Part shown: positions 28,501-35,558 of the stretch, in pieces | Numbering within the stretch: position 1 is the stretch's first letter | Layout of the letters: each line of letters opens with the position of its first letter | NCBI GenBank assembly: GCA_948471055.1 | Contig: CAOKQZ010000010.1 | Span: forward strand, 1 to 54,216 | Length of the DNA stretch: 54,216 nucleotides | Direction: 5' to 3' | Source: an uncultured Clostridium sp. | GTDB lineage: Bacteria > Bacillota > Clostridia > TANB77 > CAG-508 | Made by a program: the position numbers and the translations under genes | Notes under the pieces: model-generated | Database searches by the model: none | What the model was told of the DNA's origin: nothing | The model's input: only the letters and a program-made list of their open reading frames with translations

Positions 28501-29793
28501 TTAGTGTAAGGCTGTGAATTTGATTTCTTTTTCTGGGTATTGTTCTGGTTTTAGTCCGACGGTATTTTTCATGTAGTCTAGTAGGAAGATGAAAAACACC
28601 GTGAAAATGCAACCTAGGATGACATAGACGTATGCAGTGGTAGTGAAACCTAGTAGGAAGGAGCAAAATAAGCGAAGGAGTGCGCTAAGGATGCTGTATA
28701 GTAGGTCGGTTACTAGTGATATTTTGGTTCGCATATTAGAGGTGGTAAAGTTGTTTAAGTAGCGTTTGATTAGGGTATAGAATGGGCCTTTTATGGCATA
28801 TTGGATTGCCATCATTACTAGGATGATTTCTAGGGTTAAGGCGAAGTTTAGTCCAATCATGGTGGATAGACCTAAGATAATAAATGAGATAGTGGTACGT
28901 GTGGCAAATATGCTTAGGGTTCGGTTTTCATAGCGTTTATGGAATTTATCTTGTTTAGAAGAGGCAATTCCGGAGATGAGTTGAAGACCGGCATATACTA
29001 ATCCGAAGTATTGCTCTGGTAAGCCAATATCGGTTAAAATACTGCTTCTTAAACTAGAATACATGGCTAAAAAGGCACAGAAAAATCCGTTAAAAATCAC
29101 AAGACTTCGAAGGCGTTTGGAGTTTATGATAAATTTGGTGGTTTGTTTTAGGTCTTTTAAGATTTGTTTCGTAGAGGTGGCATGTGATTGGGTATCTGGG
29201 TTTGGGCTAGTGTCTACATCCTTAAAACGAAGGGATAATAATAAGGAAATAATACAAACACCAAGAGATAAGAGCATTGGTAAATAGCCATTTACTACAA
29301 ATAAAAAACCAGTTGAAATGGCGGAAATGGCGTCAAAGTAATAATAAATTGAATTGGCTCTACCATCTATTTTTGCAAAAATGTCTCCTCGTTTATCTGT
29401 TTTTGGGATAGAATCGTAAAGTAAATTGGACTCGGTTAGTCCTTTTAAGGCATATCCAAAGCCAGAGAAAAACCAGGCTAGAATAATCATGTAGATATTA
29501 GTTGCAAGAATGAGAAGAAGTAAGTCGGCTACAACAAATAGATTACCTAAGATAAGGCTTCTTCTTTTTCCTAGTTTTTGAACAATGATATTACTTGGAA
29601 TTTCAAGGATAAATTTAAATAGGGGGTAAAATGCATCAACAAATAATACTTGTGCTGCACTTAATCCTTTTACTCCTGTTAAAAATAAAAATTCAATGGC
29701 ATAATAAAATAAGGTATCCCAAGCAAGTGCTTTGTATAAAGGGAAGATTTTCATATTATCCGACATATTTGTCGTATTTTTGCTAGTTTCCAT
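28501..29793 (-). CDS. MFS transporter
   Basis: The protein has 430 residues and about twelve hydrophobic helices. The N-half has SNIIVQKLGKRRSLILGNLF, matching the MFS loop 2-3 motif (G-K-R-R-S), and the second half repeats the layout. It resembles drug- or sugar-type MFS proteins found widely in Clostridia; the substrate cannot be told. It is convergent with sleB, with only seven bases between the stops and no clear terminator, so the transcripts overlap. Translation starts at ATG 29793. Confidence 0.88.
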   Translation of the reverse strand: METSKNTTNMSDNMKIFPLYKALAWDTLFYYAIEFLFLTGVKGLSAAQVLFVDAFYPLFKFILEIPSNIIVQKLGKRRSLILGNLFVVADLLLLILATNIYMIILAWFFSGFGYALKGLTESNLLYDSIPKTDKRGDIFAKIDGRANSIYYYFDAISAISTGFLFVVNGYLPMLLSLGVCIISLLLSLRFKDVDTSPNPDTQSHATSTKQILKDLKQTTKFIINSKRLRSLVIFNGFFCAFLAMYSSLRSSILTDIGLPEQYFGLVYAGLQLISGIASSKQDKFHKRYENRTLSIFATRTTISFIILGLSTMIGLNFALTLEIILVMMAIQYAIKGPFYTLIKRYLNNFTTSNMRTKISLVTDLLYSILSALLRLFCSFLLGFTTTAYVYVILGCIFTVFFIFLLDYMKNTVGLKPEQYPEKEIKFTALH

Positions 29794-29925
29794 TCATTTT
29801 CTCCATTATTTTTTTCTTTATTATATAATACGTCAAAATCTTTGTAAATAAGTTTGGAATATAAATTGACAAAAATCATAGATATTGATAAGATAATAGT
29901 GAAATAATTGCTTAAGGAGAATGGT

Positions 29926-30432
29926 ATGAAAGCGTATCCCAAAATGTATTTGAAAAAGGTACAAGAGATTAAGTTTGAAATGGTAAAGCAAAATGGTATT
30001 TTAGGAATAATTTTAGATGTAGATAATACCTTAATTGATTATTATAGAAATATGCCTGAAGGTGTTGCACAGTGGTGTAAAAGTTTGAAACAAAAGGGAA
30101 TTCAGTTTTGCATTGCATCAAATAGTAATCAAAAAGAAAAGGTGGAAATGGTGGCAAAAAGTTTGGAAATTCCATATATCTATTTTGCGAAAAAACCATT
30201 AAAATCAGGACTAAAAAAAGCTGCTAAGATAATGAATATCGAACCTACGAAGATAGCAGTCGTGGGAGACCAAATTTTTACGGATGTATTAGGTGCAAAC
30301 CGAATGGGGATGTTTTCAATTCTAGTAGACCCTATTGAAGAAAAAGATATTTGGATTACGAAATTGAAAAGACCAATTGAGGAGTATATAAAGAAGCAAT
30401 ATCAAAAAAGGAAAAGTACGAAAGGGGAATAA
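29926..30432 (+). CDS. yqeG: YqeG family HAD phosphatase
   Basis: The protein has 168 residues. HAD motif I is LDVDNTLIDY, motif II CIASNSNQ, Lys in FAKKPLKSG and motif III VVGDQIFTDVLGANRMGM. It matches the YqeG subfamily (class IIIA HAD), probably a phosphatase for a mitochondrial-PGP1-like substrate. ATG 29926 is chosen with AAGGAG six bases upstream. The prepilin peptidase gene starts seven bases after its stop. Confidence 0.9.
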   Translation: MKAYPKMYLKKVQEIKFEMVKQNGILGIILDVDNTLIDYYRNMPEGVAQWCKSLKQKGIQFCIASNSNQKEKVEMVAKSLEIPYIYFAKKPLKSGLKKAAKIMNIEPTKIAVVGDQIFTDVLGANRMGMFSILVDPIEEKDIWITKLKRPIEEYIKKQYQKRKSTKGE

Positions 30433-30438
30433 TAAAAG

Positions 30439-31191
30439 ATGTATATAAAGGATGTACATATTTTATACTATGTAGGAGCCGCTATTTTGGCAAGTATCGT
30501 GGGTTGGCTCGTAAATGTAGCCAATGACCGCTTACCAGAAGAAAAGTCGATATTTTCAAAAGAAATATTAAAAAAGAAAAATAGAGGAAAACAAAACGGT
30601 TGGGTTATTTTGGCGGTAAAGGTATCCTATGTTGCTTTGGTGTATTTTTATGGAGTTCACGAAAGCTTTTACGCTAATTTACCACTCATCAAATTTGGAT
30701 TATTAATTCCTATGTTATTGTCTGCTTTTGTGATTGATTACAGGCTTCAAATTATACCAAACCGATTGAATTTAACCATGTTTGAAATAGGATTATTGAT
30801 TACTTTTATTTATGGAATTAGTAATATTAATATTGCAACCGATATGTTACTAGGAATGGTAACAGGAGCAGGCATTTTTCTACTAATTACGCTTGTTGGT
30901 GGATTAATTGCAGGCAAAGAAGCCATGGGCTTTGGTGATGTAAAACTAATGGGAGCATTAGGATTATACTTTGGTTTTGGAGGAATTATTGTTATTTCGT
31001 TAATTGCTTTTTTACTAGGAGCGATTATTAGTATTGGTTTAATTGCGACCAAAAAGAAAAAAACAGATGAATATATTCCCTTTGGACCATTTATTGTAAT
31101 GGCTGCCATGATAACAACCTTTGTTCCATTTGGTGTATTAGTAGAAGTATTAATGCAAGTGTTTACCTTAGGAATGTATGGAAGAATGTAA
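30439..31191 (+). CDS. Type IV prepilin peptidase (A24), no cysteine methylase motif
   Basis: The 250-residue membrane protein has the two catalytic aspartates of A24 aspartyl proteases: D100 in IDYRLQIIPN and D167 in MGFGDVKLMGALGLYFG. Six to eight helices are predicted. The N-terminal NDRLP motif remains, but the CxxC pairs of the usual methyltransferase/zinc region are absent; the protein contains no cysteine. It could cleave, perhaps without methylating, the pseudopilins at 14840-18919. ATG 30439 follows yqeG closely. Confidence 0.88.
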   Translation: MYIKDVHILYYVGAAILASIVGWLVNVANDRLPEEKSIFSKEILKKKNRGKQNGWVILAVKVSYVALVYFYGVHESFYANLPLIKFGLLIPMLLSAFVIDYRLQIIPNRLNLTMFEIGLLITFIYGISNINIATDMLLGMVTGAGIFLLITLVGGLIAGKEAMGFGDVKLMGALGLYFGFGGIIVISLIAFLLGAIISIGLIATKKKKTDEYIPFGPFIVMAAMITTFVPFGVLVEVLMQVFTLGMYGRM

Positions 31192-31276
31192 GGGGCAATT
31201 CCATATTGTCCTAAAACGAAAGAGAGGATGGGGAGAATGTATTTTCTAAACCCAAATAAAAACAAGGAGGTATCCT

Positions 31277-32350
31277 ATGAACCCACGAATAAAATGGTTA
31301 CGAGATAAAATTAGCCGAATGAATATGGATGGAATGATTGTTTCAAACCCAGTAAACATCCGCTATTTAATGCGGAGTGGAGGCAGAAGGATTATTATTA
31401 CTAACAAGAAAAGAAACTATCTATATAACAGATGCTAGGTATATTGAATTAGTCAATCAAACTCTAACGATTGATGATGAAATTATTGTAACCAATGTAG
31501 CAGATATATCACAAGATGAATATGAGAATTTCTTTCTATTTTGCGAAAATGTTGGTTTTGAAGAAAATCATGTAACCTATGCCAAATATAAAGAATACAT
31601 GAGAAAATATAAAATTAACAATTTTGTAGAAACCGAAAATATGATTGAAAAGCAAAGAATGTTAAAAGAAGAGAATGAAATTGAAAATATCAAAATGGCA
31701 TGTAAAATAACCGATGATTGCTTTACTCATCTACAAACTTTTATCAAAAAAGGAATGACCGAAAAAGAGATTGCATGGGAAATTGAACGATATTTCTTAT
31801 CTCATGGAGCAGAAGGGACAAGCTTTGATACGATTGTTGCCTCACGGAACGAACTCCTCTATTCCACATGCGGTTCCAACTGAGCGAAAAATTGAAGCAG
31901 GAGATATAATTACCCTCGATTTTGGCTGTAAATATAAAGGATATTGTTCTGATATGACAAGAACCATTTTTGTCGATTTTGTACAAGACAATATAAAACC
32001 AGTTTATGATTTGGTATTGAAAAATCAGGAACTTACTTTAAATCAGCTGTATGATGGGGCGAATGCTAAAATAGTAGCGAAAATGGTAGAAAACGATTTT
32101 GAATTTAACCATTTTGACTTTGTTCATGCGTTAGGGCATGGAGTGGGCTTAGATATTCATGAGGGACCAGTATTAAGCCCTAGGGTAAATGACTTTATCT
32201 TAAGGGAAAATATGGTGATTACCGATGAACCAGGAATTTATCTTCCACGGTAAATTTGGCGTTCGAATTGAAGATACGGTATTAATTACCAAAAAAGGAG
32301 CTAAAACATTAACCAATTCCCCAAAAGGGTATGTTGTCATAAAAGGATAA
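31277..32350 (+). CDS. M24 metallopeptidase (Xaa-Pro aminopeptidase type) needing three CGG +1 frameshifts
   Basis: Skipping the C of CGG at 31373, 31845 and 32248 gives one 356-residue protein, the usual length of YqhT/PepP-like peptidases. The shifts supply Gly33 (YLMGVEAEGLLLLT), Gly190 ([15 protein letters not shown]) and Gly324 ([20 protein letters not shown]). The creatinase N-domain is followed by the pita-bread domain with metal ligands in TLDFGCKYKGYCSDMTRT, ALGHGVGLDIHEGP, TDEPGIY and RIEDT. Any single unshifted CGG would truncate it. ATG 31277 has AAGGAGG upstream. It precedes efp, a common Firmicutes pairing. It likely trims X-Pro peptides. Confidence 0.92.
31373..31375 (+). other. 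CGG +1 frameshift site 6 (ATG CGG A)
   Basis: Skipping the C gives GGA (Gly33) and restores GVEAEGLLLLT. Confidence 0.9.
31845..31847 (+). other. CGG +1 frameshift site 7 (TCA CGG A)
   Basis: Skipping the C gives GGA (Gly190) and restores [11 protein letters not shown], a conserved M24 motif. Confidence 0.92.
32248..32250 (+). other. CGG +1 frameshift site 8 (CCA CGG T)
   Basis: Skipping the C gives GGT (Gly324). Unshifted reading meets TAA at the next codon. Confidence 0.92.
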
Positions 32351-32504
32351 TGGTAACAATAACGAACTAACTAGTGGAATAATATAAAAAAGAGTATCTC
32401 TAAAAAAATACGATAATTCATATAAAATGCTAAAAAAAATATTGATTTTATCATAAAATTGGTATAAAATAGAAACAATAATGAAATAATAAGGAGGAAA
32501 TGAA

Positions 32505-33071
32505 ATGGCAGAAGTATATATGGCAGGAGATTTTAGAAATGGAACGACATTTGAAATGGAAGGAAATGTATATAAGGTTGTTGAATTTCAACATGTAAAA
32601 CCAGGAAAGGGAGCAGCTTTTGTTCGTACCAAATTAAAAAATGTAATTTCAGGAGCAGTATTAGAAAAAACATTTAATCCATCTGAAAAATATCCAGGAG
32701 CAGAAATTGAAAAAAGAGAAATGCAATATTTATACAATGATGGTGATTTATATTATTTTATGGATAATGAATCCTATGAGCAAATTCCACTAAATAAAGA
32801 ACAATTAGGTGATAGTTTAAAATTCATAAAAGAAAATATGAGTGTTAAAATTCTATCTTTTAAAGGAAATGTATTTGCAGTCGAACCACCAATGTTTGTA
32901 GAGTTAGAAGTAACTTATACCGAACCAGGATTTAGTGGAAATACCACAACCACTTCTGGAAAACCAGCAACCCTTGAAAATGGGTATGAAATTAGTGTGC
33001 CATTATTCATCAATATTGGTGATGTGATTAAAATTGATACTAGAACTGGTGAATACATGGAAAGAGTTTAA
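32505..33071 (+). CDS. efp: Elongation factor P
   Basis: The protein has 188 residues, standard for EF-P, which relieves ribosome stalling at polyproline. The KOW domain ([20 protein letters not shown]) carries the loop [14 protein letters not shown] with Lys35 at the tip. OB domains follow with ETTYTEPGxxGNTTT-like sequence ([20 protein letters not shown]) and the C-terminal [23 protein letters not shown] 32505 has AAGGAGG upstream. It sits just after the M24 peptidase. Confidence 0.98.
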   Translation: MAEVYMAGDFRNGTTFEMEGNVYKVVEFQHVKPGKGAAFVRTKLKNVISGAVLEKTFNPSEKYPGAEIEKREMQYLYNDGDLYYFMDNESYEQIPLNKEQLGDSLKFIKENMSVKILSFKGNVFAVEPPMFVELEVTYTEPGFSGNTTTTSGKPATLENGYEISVPLFINIGDVIKIDTRTGEYMERV

Positions 33072-33094
33072 TTTAGGAAGGAAGATTGAAAAGC

Positions 33095-33607
33095 ATGTCA
33101 AAACTACAAGAAGATTTTAATGCAATTATTGCAAAGATTGAGGAAAGAATTACGGATGAGGAGTTACTAAATTTTTTAAAGCAACAAATTGCAGATATTT
33201 CGATGTTATACATTAATGAATTAAACAAAGTAATGGACCTTAGTGAAAGAAGAGTAAATCAAGTAGTAGAAAACCAACGAGTGCTAGAAAAAAAGCAACA
33301 AGAATTAGAAATGGCACTAAACAATATGGAAAAAGAACTATTTGTAAGTGAAGAAGAATATGATTTTGAAATTGTATGCCCATATTGTAACCATGAATTT
33401 GTATCCGATATTGGTAGTGATATAAAAGAAGTGGAATGCCCAGAATGCCATAATACCATTGAACTTGACTGGAACCAAGAAGGAGAAGATGAATGTGGTG
33501 GTCATTGTGGAAGCTGTGGTGGTTGCGAACATGAAGAAGAGGTAGAAGAAATTGAAGTGGTAACTGATGAGATAGAAGAAGATAATGAAGAAGACGACGA
33601 TATGTAA
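33095..33607 (+). CDS. CD1247-like protein with zinc ribbon and acidic tail
   Basis: About 170 residues. The N-terminal ~95 are helical, with a coiled coil (VVENQRVLEKKQQELEMALN). A zinc ribbon follows with CPYCNHEF and CPECHNTI at about residues 107-130. A Cys/Gly/His-rich stretch (CGGHCGSCGGCEHE) and a strongly acidic tail end it. It resembles the conserved clostridial protein annotated as CD1247 N-terminal domain, often next to efp. Function is unknown. TTG 33086 is in frame but too close to the ribosome binding site, so ATG 33095 is preferred. Confidence 0.8.
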   Translation: MSKLQEDFNAIIAKIEERITDEELLNFLKQQIADISMLYINELNKVMDLSERRVNQVVENQRVLEKKQQELEMALNNMEKELFVSEEEYDFEIVCPYCNHEFVSDIGSDIKEVECPECHNTIELDWNQEGEDECGGHCGSCGGCEHEEEVEEIEVVTDEIEEDNEEDDDM

Positions 33608-33631
33608 AAAGAGAGGGCGACCTCTCTTTTT
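33606..33631. terminator. Bidirectional terminator between convergent genes
   Basis: AAAAAGAGAGG pairs with CCTCTCTTTTT around GCGA. It serves the zinc-ribbon gene and the opposing M23 gene. Confidence 0.88.
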
Positions 33632-34231
33632 ATGGTATCATTTGGTTTGGGAATAGGTTTAAAGGATTAGTATATTGTCCATTCATTCGAACTCCTAAAT
33701 GCAAATGGCAACCAGTAGTAGCGCCATTGGTTGGGTTACCGTCTTTATCTTTATATGGATTATTGGGAATGCCATATACATTTTTTGGACCAACATTAGC
33801 AATATGTTGTCCCTTTTTTACAAAATCACCGAACTGAAACGAGAAAATCAGGAGATACATGACAATAAGTAATTTTTAGAGTATCTTTGGAAAGGGTAAT
33901 GGTATAACCACCACCGCCCAAAAAGTCTACAAAGGTAATTTCACCATCACAAACGGCATATAATTTCGTGCCTTCGGGAGCTCCAATATCCATTCCTTTA
34001 TGAAAAGAAGAGGCGCCGAGCGGTAGGAGAGGTTCGTTTGCCATAAGGGGAAGTAATGGTAGTATATCCAGGAATTGGCCAAATAAATTCTAAAGAAGGG
34101 TCAAATAAAGTGAAATCTAAAGTATTGGTAAAATATTCTGGATAATAAGAATAAACAGGAACAAAGAAGACACAACATAGGATGATAATGATAAAATAAA
34201 GAAAAAAGGGTTTAAAAAAGCTACGATTCAT
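33630..34231 (-). CDS. M23 family metallopeptidase needing two CGG +1 frameshifts
   Basis: With the C of CGG skipped at 34018 and 33831, the protein has 199 residues. A membrane anchor (about residues 8-28) leads to ITSPYGKRTSPTAGASSFHKG, with Gly72 from the first site, and ligands His77 and Asp81. SPDFLVSVGDFVKKGQHIAN follows with Gly134 from the second site; GDxVxxGQxIA is a classic M23 motif. The end carries GCHLHLGV with His175 and His177. ATG 34231 has GGAGG upstream. It likely cleaves peptidoglycan peptides. The frames before and after each site differ, so unshifted products lack the active site. Confidence 0.9.
33829..33831 (-). other. CGG +1 frameshift site 10 (GTT CGG T)
   Basis: On the minus strand. 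Skipping the C gives GGT (Gly134) and restores VSVGDFVKKGQ. Confidence 0.92.
34016..34018 (-). other. CGG +1 frameshift site 9 (GCT CGG C)
   Basis: On the minus strand. Skipping the C gives GGC (Gly72) and joins SPTA to GASSFHKGMD. Confidence 0.92.
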
Positions 34232-34339
34232 TTTCGATTCCTCCAATCAAAATAAATGTAGCCCAAAACATACAAACTCCCACAAGTTGTATTCTGAACT
34301 ATTATAAAACAAGAAAATAAAAAAGTCAAGAAAAATATC

Positions 34340-34368
34340 TTGTAAAAAAGACAGAAGTGTTGTATAAT
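34340..34368 (+). promoter_or_regulatory. ssrA: ssrA promoter
   Basis: TTGTAA, 17 bases, TATAAT, ending 16 bases before the mature tmRNA. Confidence 0.8.
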
Positions 34369-34384
34369 GAAATAGTACGTATAT

Positions 34385-34742
34385 GGGGGCGTAATTGGTT
34401 TCGACAGTTATTTAGCAGTATTCGTAGCGAGTAGTGGCTTCTCGTAGGATCCACTTAAAAAAACGAGAAATTAAATATAAACGCTAGAAATAACGAAGTA
34501 GCATTAGCTGCCTAGGTGCGGCTACACGTTTTATAGGAATACCTACGGCTTATAAAGGGTGTCAAAATAGTAGGAAACAAAACTATTTTTTGCTTCAAAA
34601 ATAGTGGGTAAAAACGAAGCTACCAATATCATCCGTTTGTTTGTTAATGAATAATATTGGGAAAACAAATAACAAACTGCACTCGGAGAAGCGAATATGA
34701 AAGAATAATTGGACAGGAGTTCGACTCTCCTCGCCTCCACCA
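34385..34742 (+). ncRNA. ssrA: Transfer-messenger RNA
   Basis: The 5' end GGGGGCGTAATTGGTTTCGA and the 3' end TTCGACTCTCCTCGCCTCCA with CCA pair as the tRNA-like domain, with the T-arm sequence GTTCGA. The tag frame runs from GCT 34483 to TAG 34513 and encodes ARNNEVALAA, with the typical ALAA end recognised by ClpXP. tmRNA rescues stalled ribosomes and tags incomplete proteins. That is relevant here if CGG codons stall ribosomes. Confidence 0.96.
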
Positions 34743-34756
34743 TGTTTATACCCTTT

Positions 34757-34806
34757 AAAAATAATAAAAAAGAAGACAAGCCCACTATTCTTTCGAAAAG
34801 TGGGCT
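34757..34806 (-). terminator. Hairpin between ssrA and the small minus-strand gene
   Basis: AGCCCACT pairs with AGTGGGCT. An A-rich run on the plus side becomes T-rich on the minus strand, so it could end the minus-strand gene. Confidence 0.5.
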
Positions 34807-34845
34807 AATAGATGTGACCGACTATAATGGCTGTCGGTAGAAGAA

Positions 34846-35145
34846 CTATTCAATTGCATCGAGAAATTTTTTCATAATAGCTTCTGTTTCATCAACATCA
34901 AGACAAGAGTCTATTCTTATACCGTTAACATAATTAGAATGTCCATACATTTCCACAACTATCGTTCTACCACAATGATAAAGAACAGGAATGTCAGAAT
35001 CAAATATTGTTAACGATTTTTGAAGAATAGCAATAGTTGAGTCACGGACCAAAGGGCTAATCATATCAATTGGAGCGTAAGAATAGATTTCGTCAAGATT
35101 TGCAACAGCAATAGAAATAACAATGTTACCTAACCACCGCATCAT
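34846..35145 (-). CDS. Hypothetical protein; carries the only plausible in-frame arginine CGG
   Basis: The protein has 99 residues and no membrane segment or known motif. The N-terminus MMRWLGNIVISIAVANLDEI is hydrophobic, and Asp/Glu-rich helical segments follow (DVDETEAIMKKFLDAIE). AAGGAGGG lies four or seven bases before ATG 35145 or 35142. Codon 3 is CGG (35137-35139); skipping its C would reach TAG two codons later, so this gene needs CGG read as arginine, or a different start. It lies next to ssrA, a common integration site, so it might be newly acquired. Confidence 0.6.
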   Translation of the reverse strand: MMRWLGNIVISIAVANLDEIYSYAPIDMISPLVRDSTIAILQKSLTIFDSDIPVLYHCGRTIVVEMYGHSNYVNGIRIDSCLDVDETEAIMKKFLDAIE

Positions 35146-35237
35146 AGTCCCTCCTTACATATAAGTTAACCATATTATACAACAATCAACATAAAAAATC
35201 AAATGAGGATGGCTCTAAAAATAATTTTCAAAAGTAC

Positions 35238-35266
35238 TTGCAACAAAATGGATTTTGTGCTAATAT
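35238..35266 (+). promoter_or_regulatory. Probable tRNA-Trp promoter
   Basis: TTGCAA, 17 bases, TAATAT, with an overlapping TATAAT three bases further on. Confidence 0.55.
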
Positions 35267-35284
35267 AATATTTATAAATCACAT

Positions 35285-35360
35285 AGGGGTATAGTGTCAA
35301 TGGTTAGCACGATGGTCTCCAAAACCACAAGTCTGAGTTCGAGTCTTAGTACCCCTGCCA
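35285..35360 (+). tRNA. tRNA-Trp (CCA)
   Basis: Acceptor AGGGGTA pairs with TACCCCT. The seven-base anticodon loop CTCCAAA has anticodon CCA, the T-arm contains TTCGAGT, and the CCA end is encoded. The anticodon loop is normal in size. Confidence 0.95.
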
Positions 35361-35370
35361 ACGTATATTA

Positions 35371-35460
35371 AAAGGGAGTAGCCAATGGATTGCTAATCAA
35401 CAGGCGCGATAGAAATATCTGGTTAGCAAGCTTATGAAGATAAGTGGGCGAGACTTTTAA
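35371..35460 (+). promoter_or_regulatory. yybP-ykoY type manganese riboswitch
   Basis: The opening AAAGGGAGTAGC, the middle TCAACAGGCGCG and GGTTAGCAAG, and the closing GGGCGAGACTTTT fit the yybP-ykoY aptamer. It lies directly upstream of a P-type cation ATPase, a usual target. Mn2+ binding would be expected to allow expression. Assignment is by motif only. Confidence 0.75.
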
Positions 35461-35506
35461 ATAAGTTTTTTGTTAAAAAATTTATTTAAATGTCCCGCCA
35501 TTTTTG
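35447..35506 (+). terminator. Riboswitch-controlled terminator
   Basis: GGCGAGAC, the aptamer's 3' strand, can pair with GTCCCGCC (one mismatch) around an AT-rich inner stem, followed by T5. Aptamer folding and termination are therefore mutually exclusive. Confidence 0.7.
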
Positions 35507-35558
35507 TATAATTTCGCGGTAGTAAGTAAAAATAAAGAAAAGATAGGAGAGATGTGTT

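Noticed and set aside
34743..35284. Integrated mobile element at ssrA
   Set aside because: No integrase, no duplicate of the ssrA 3' end and only one small gene between ssrA and tRNA-Trp.
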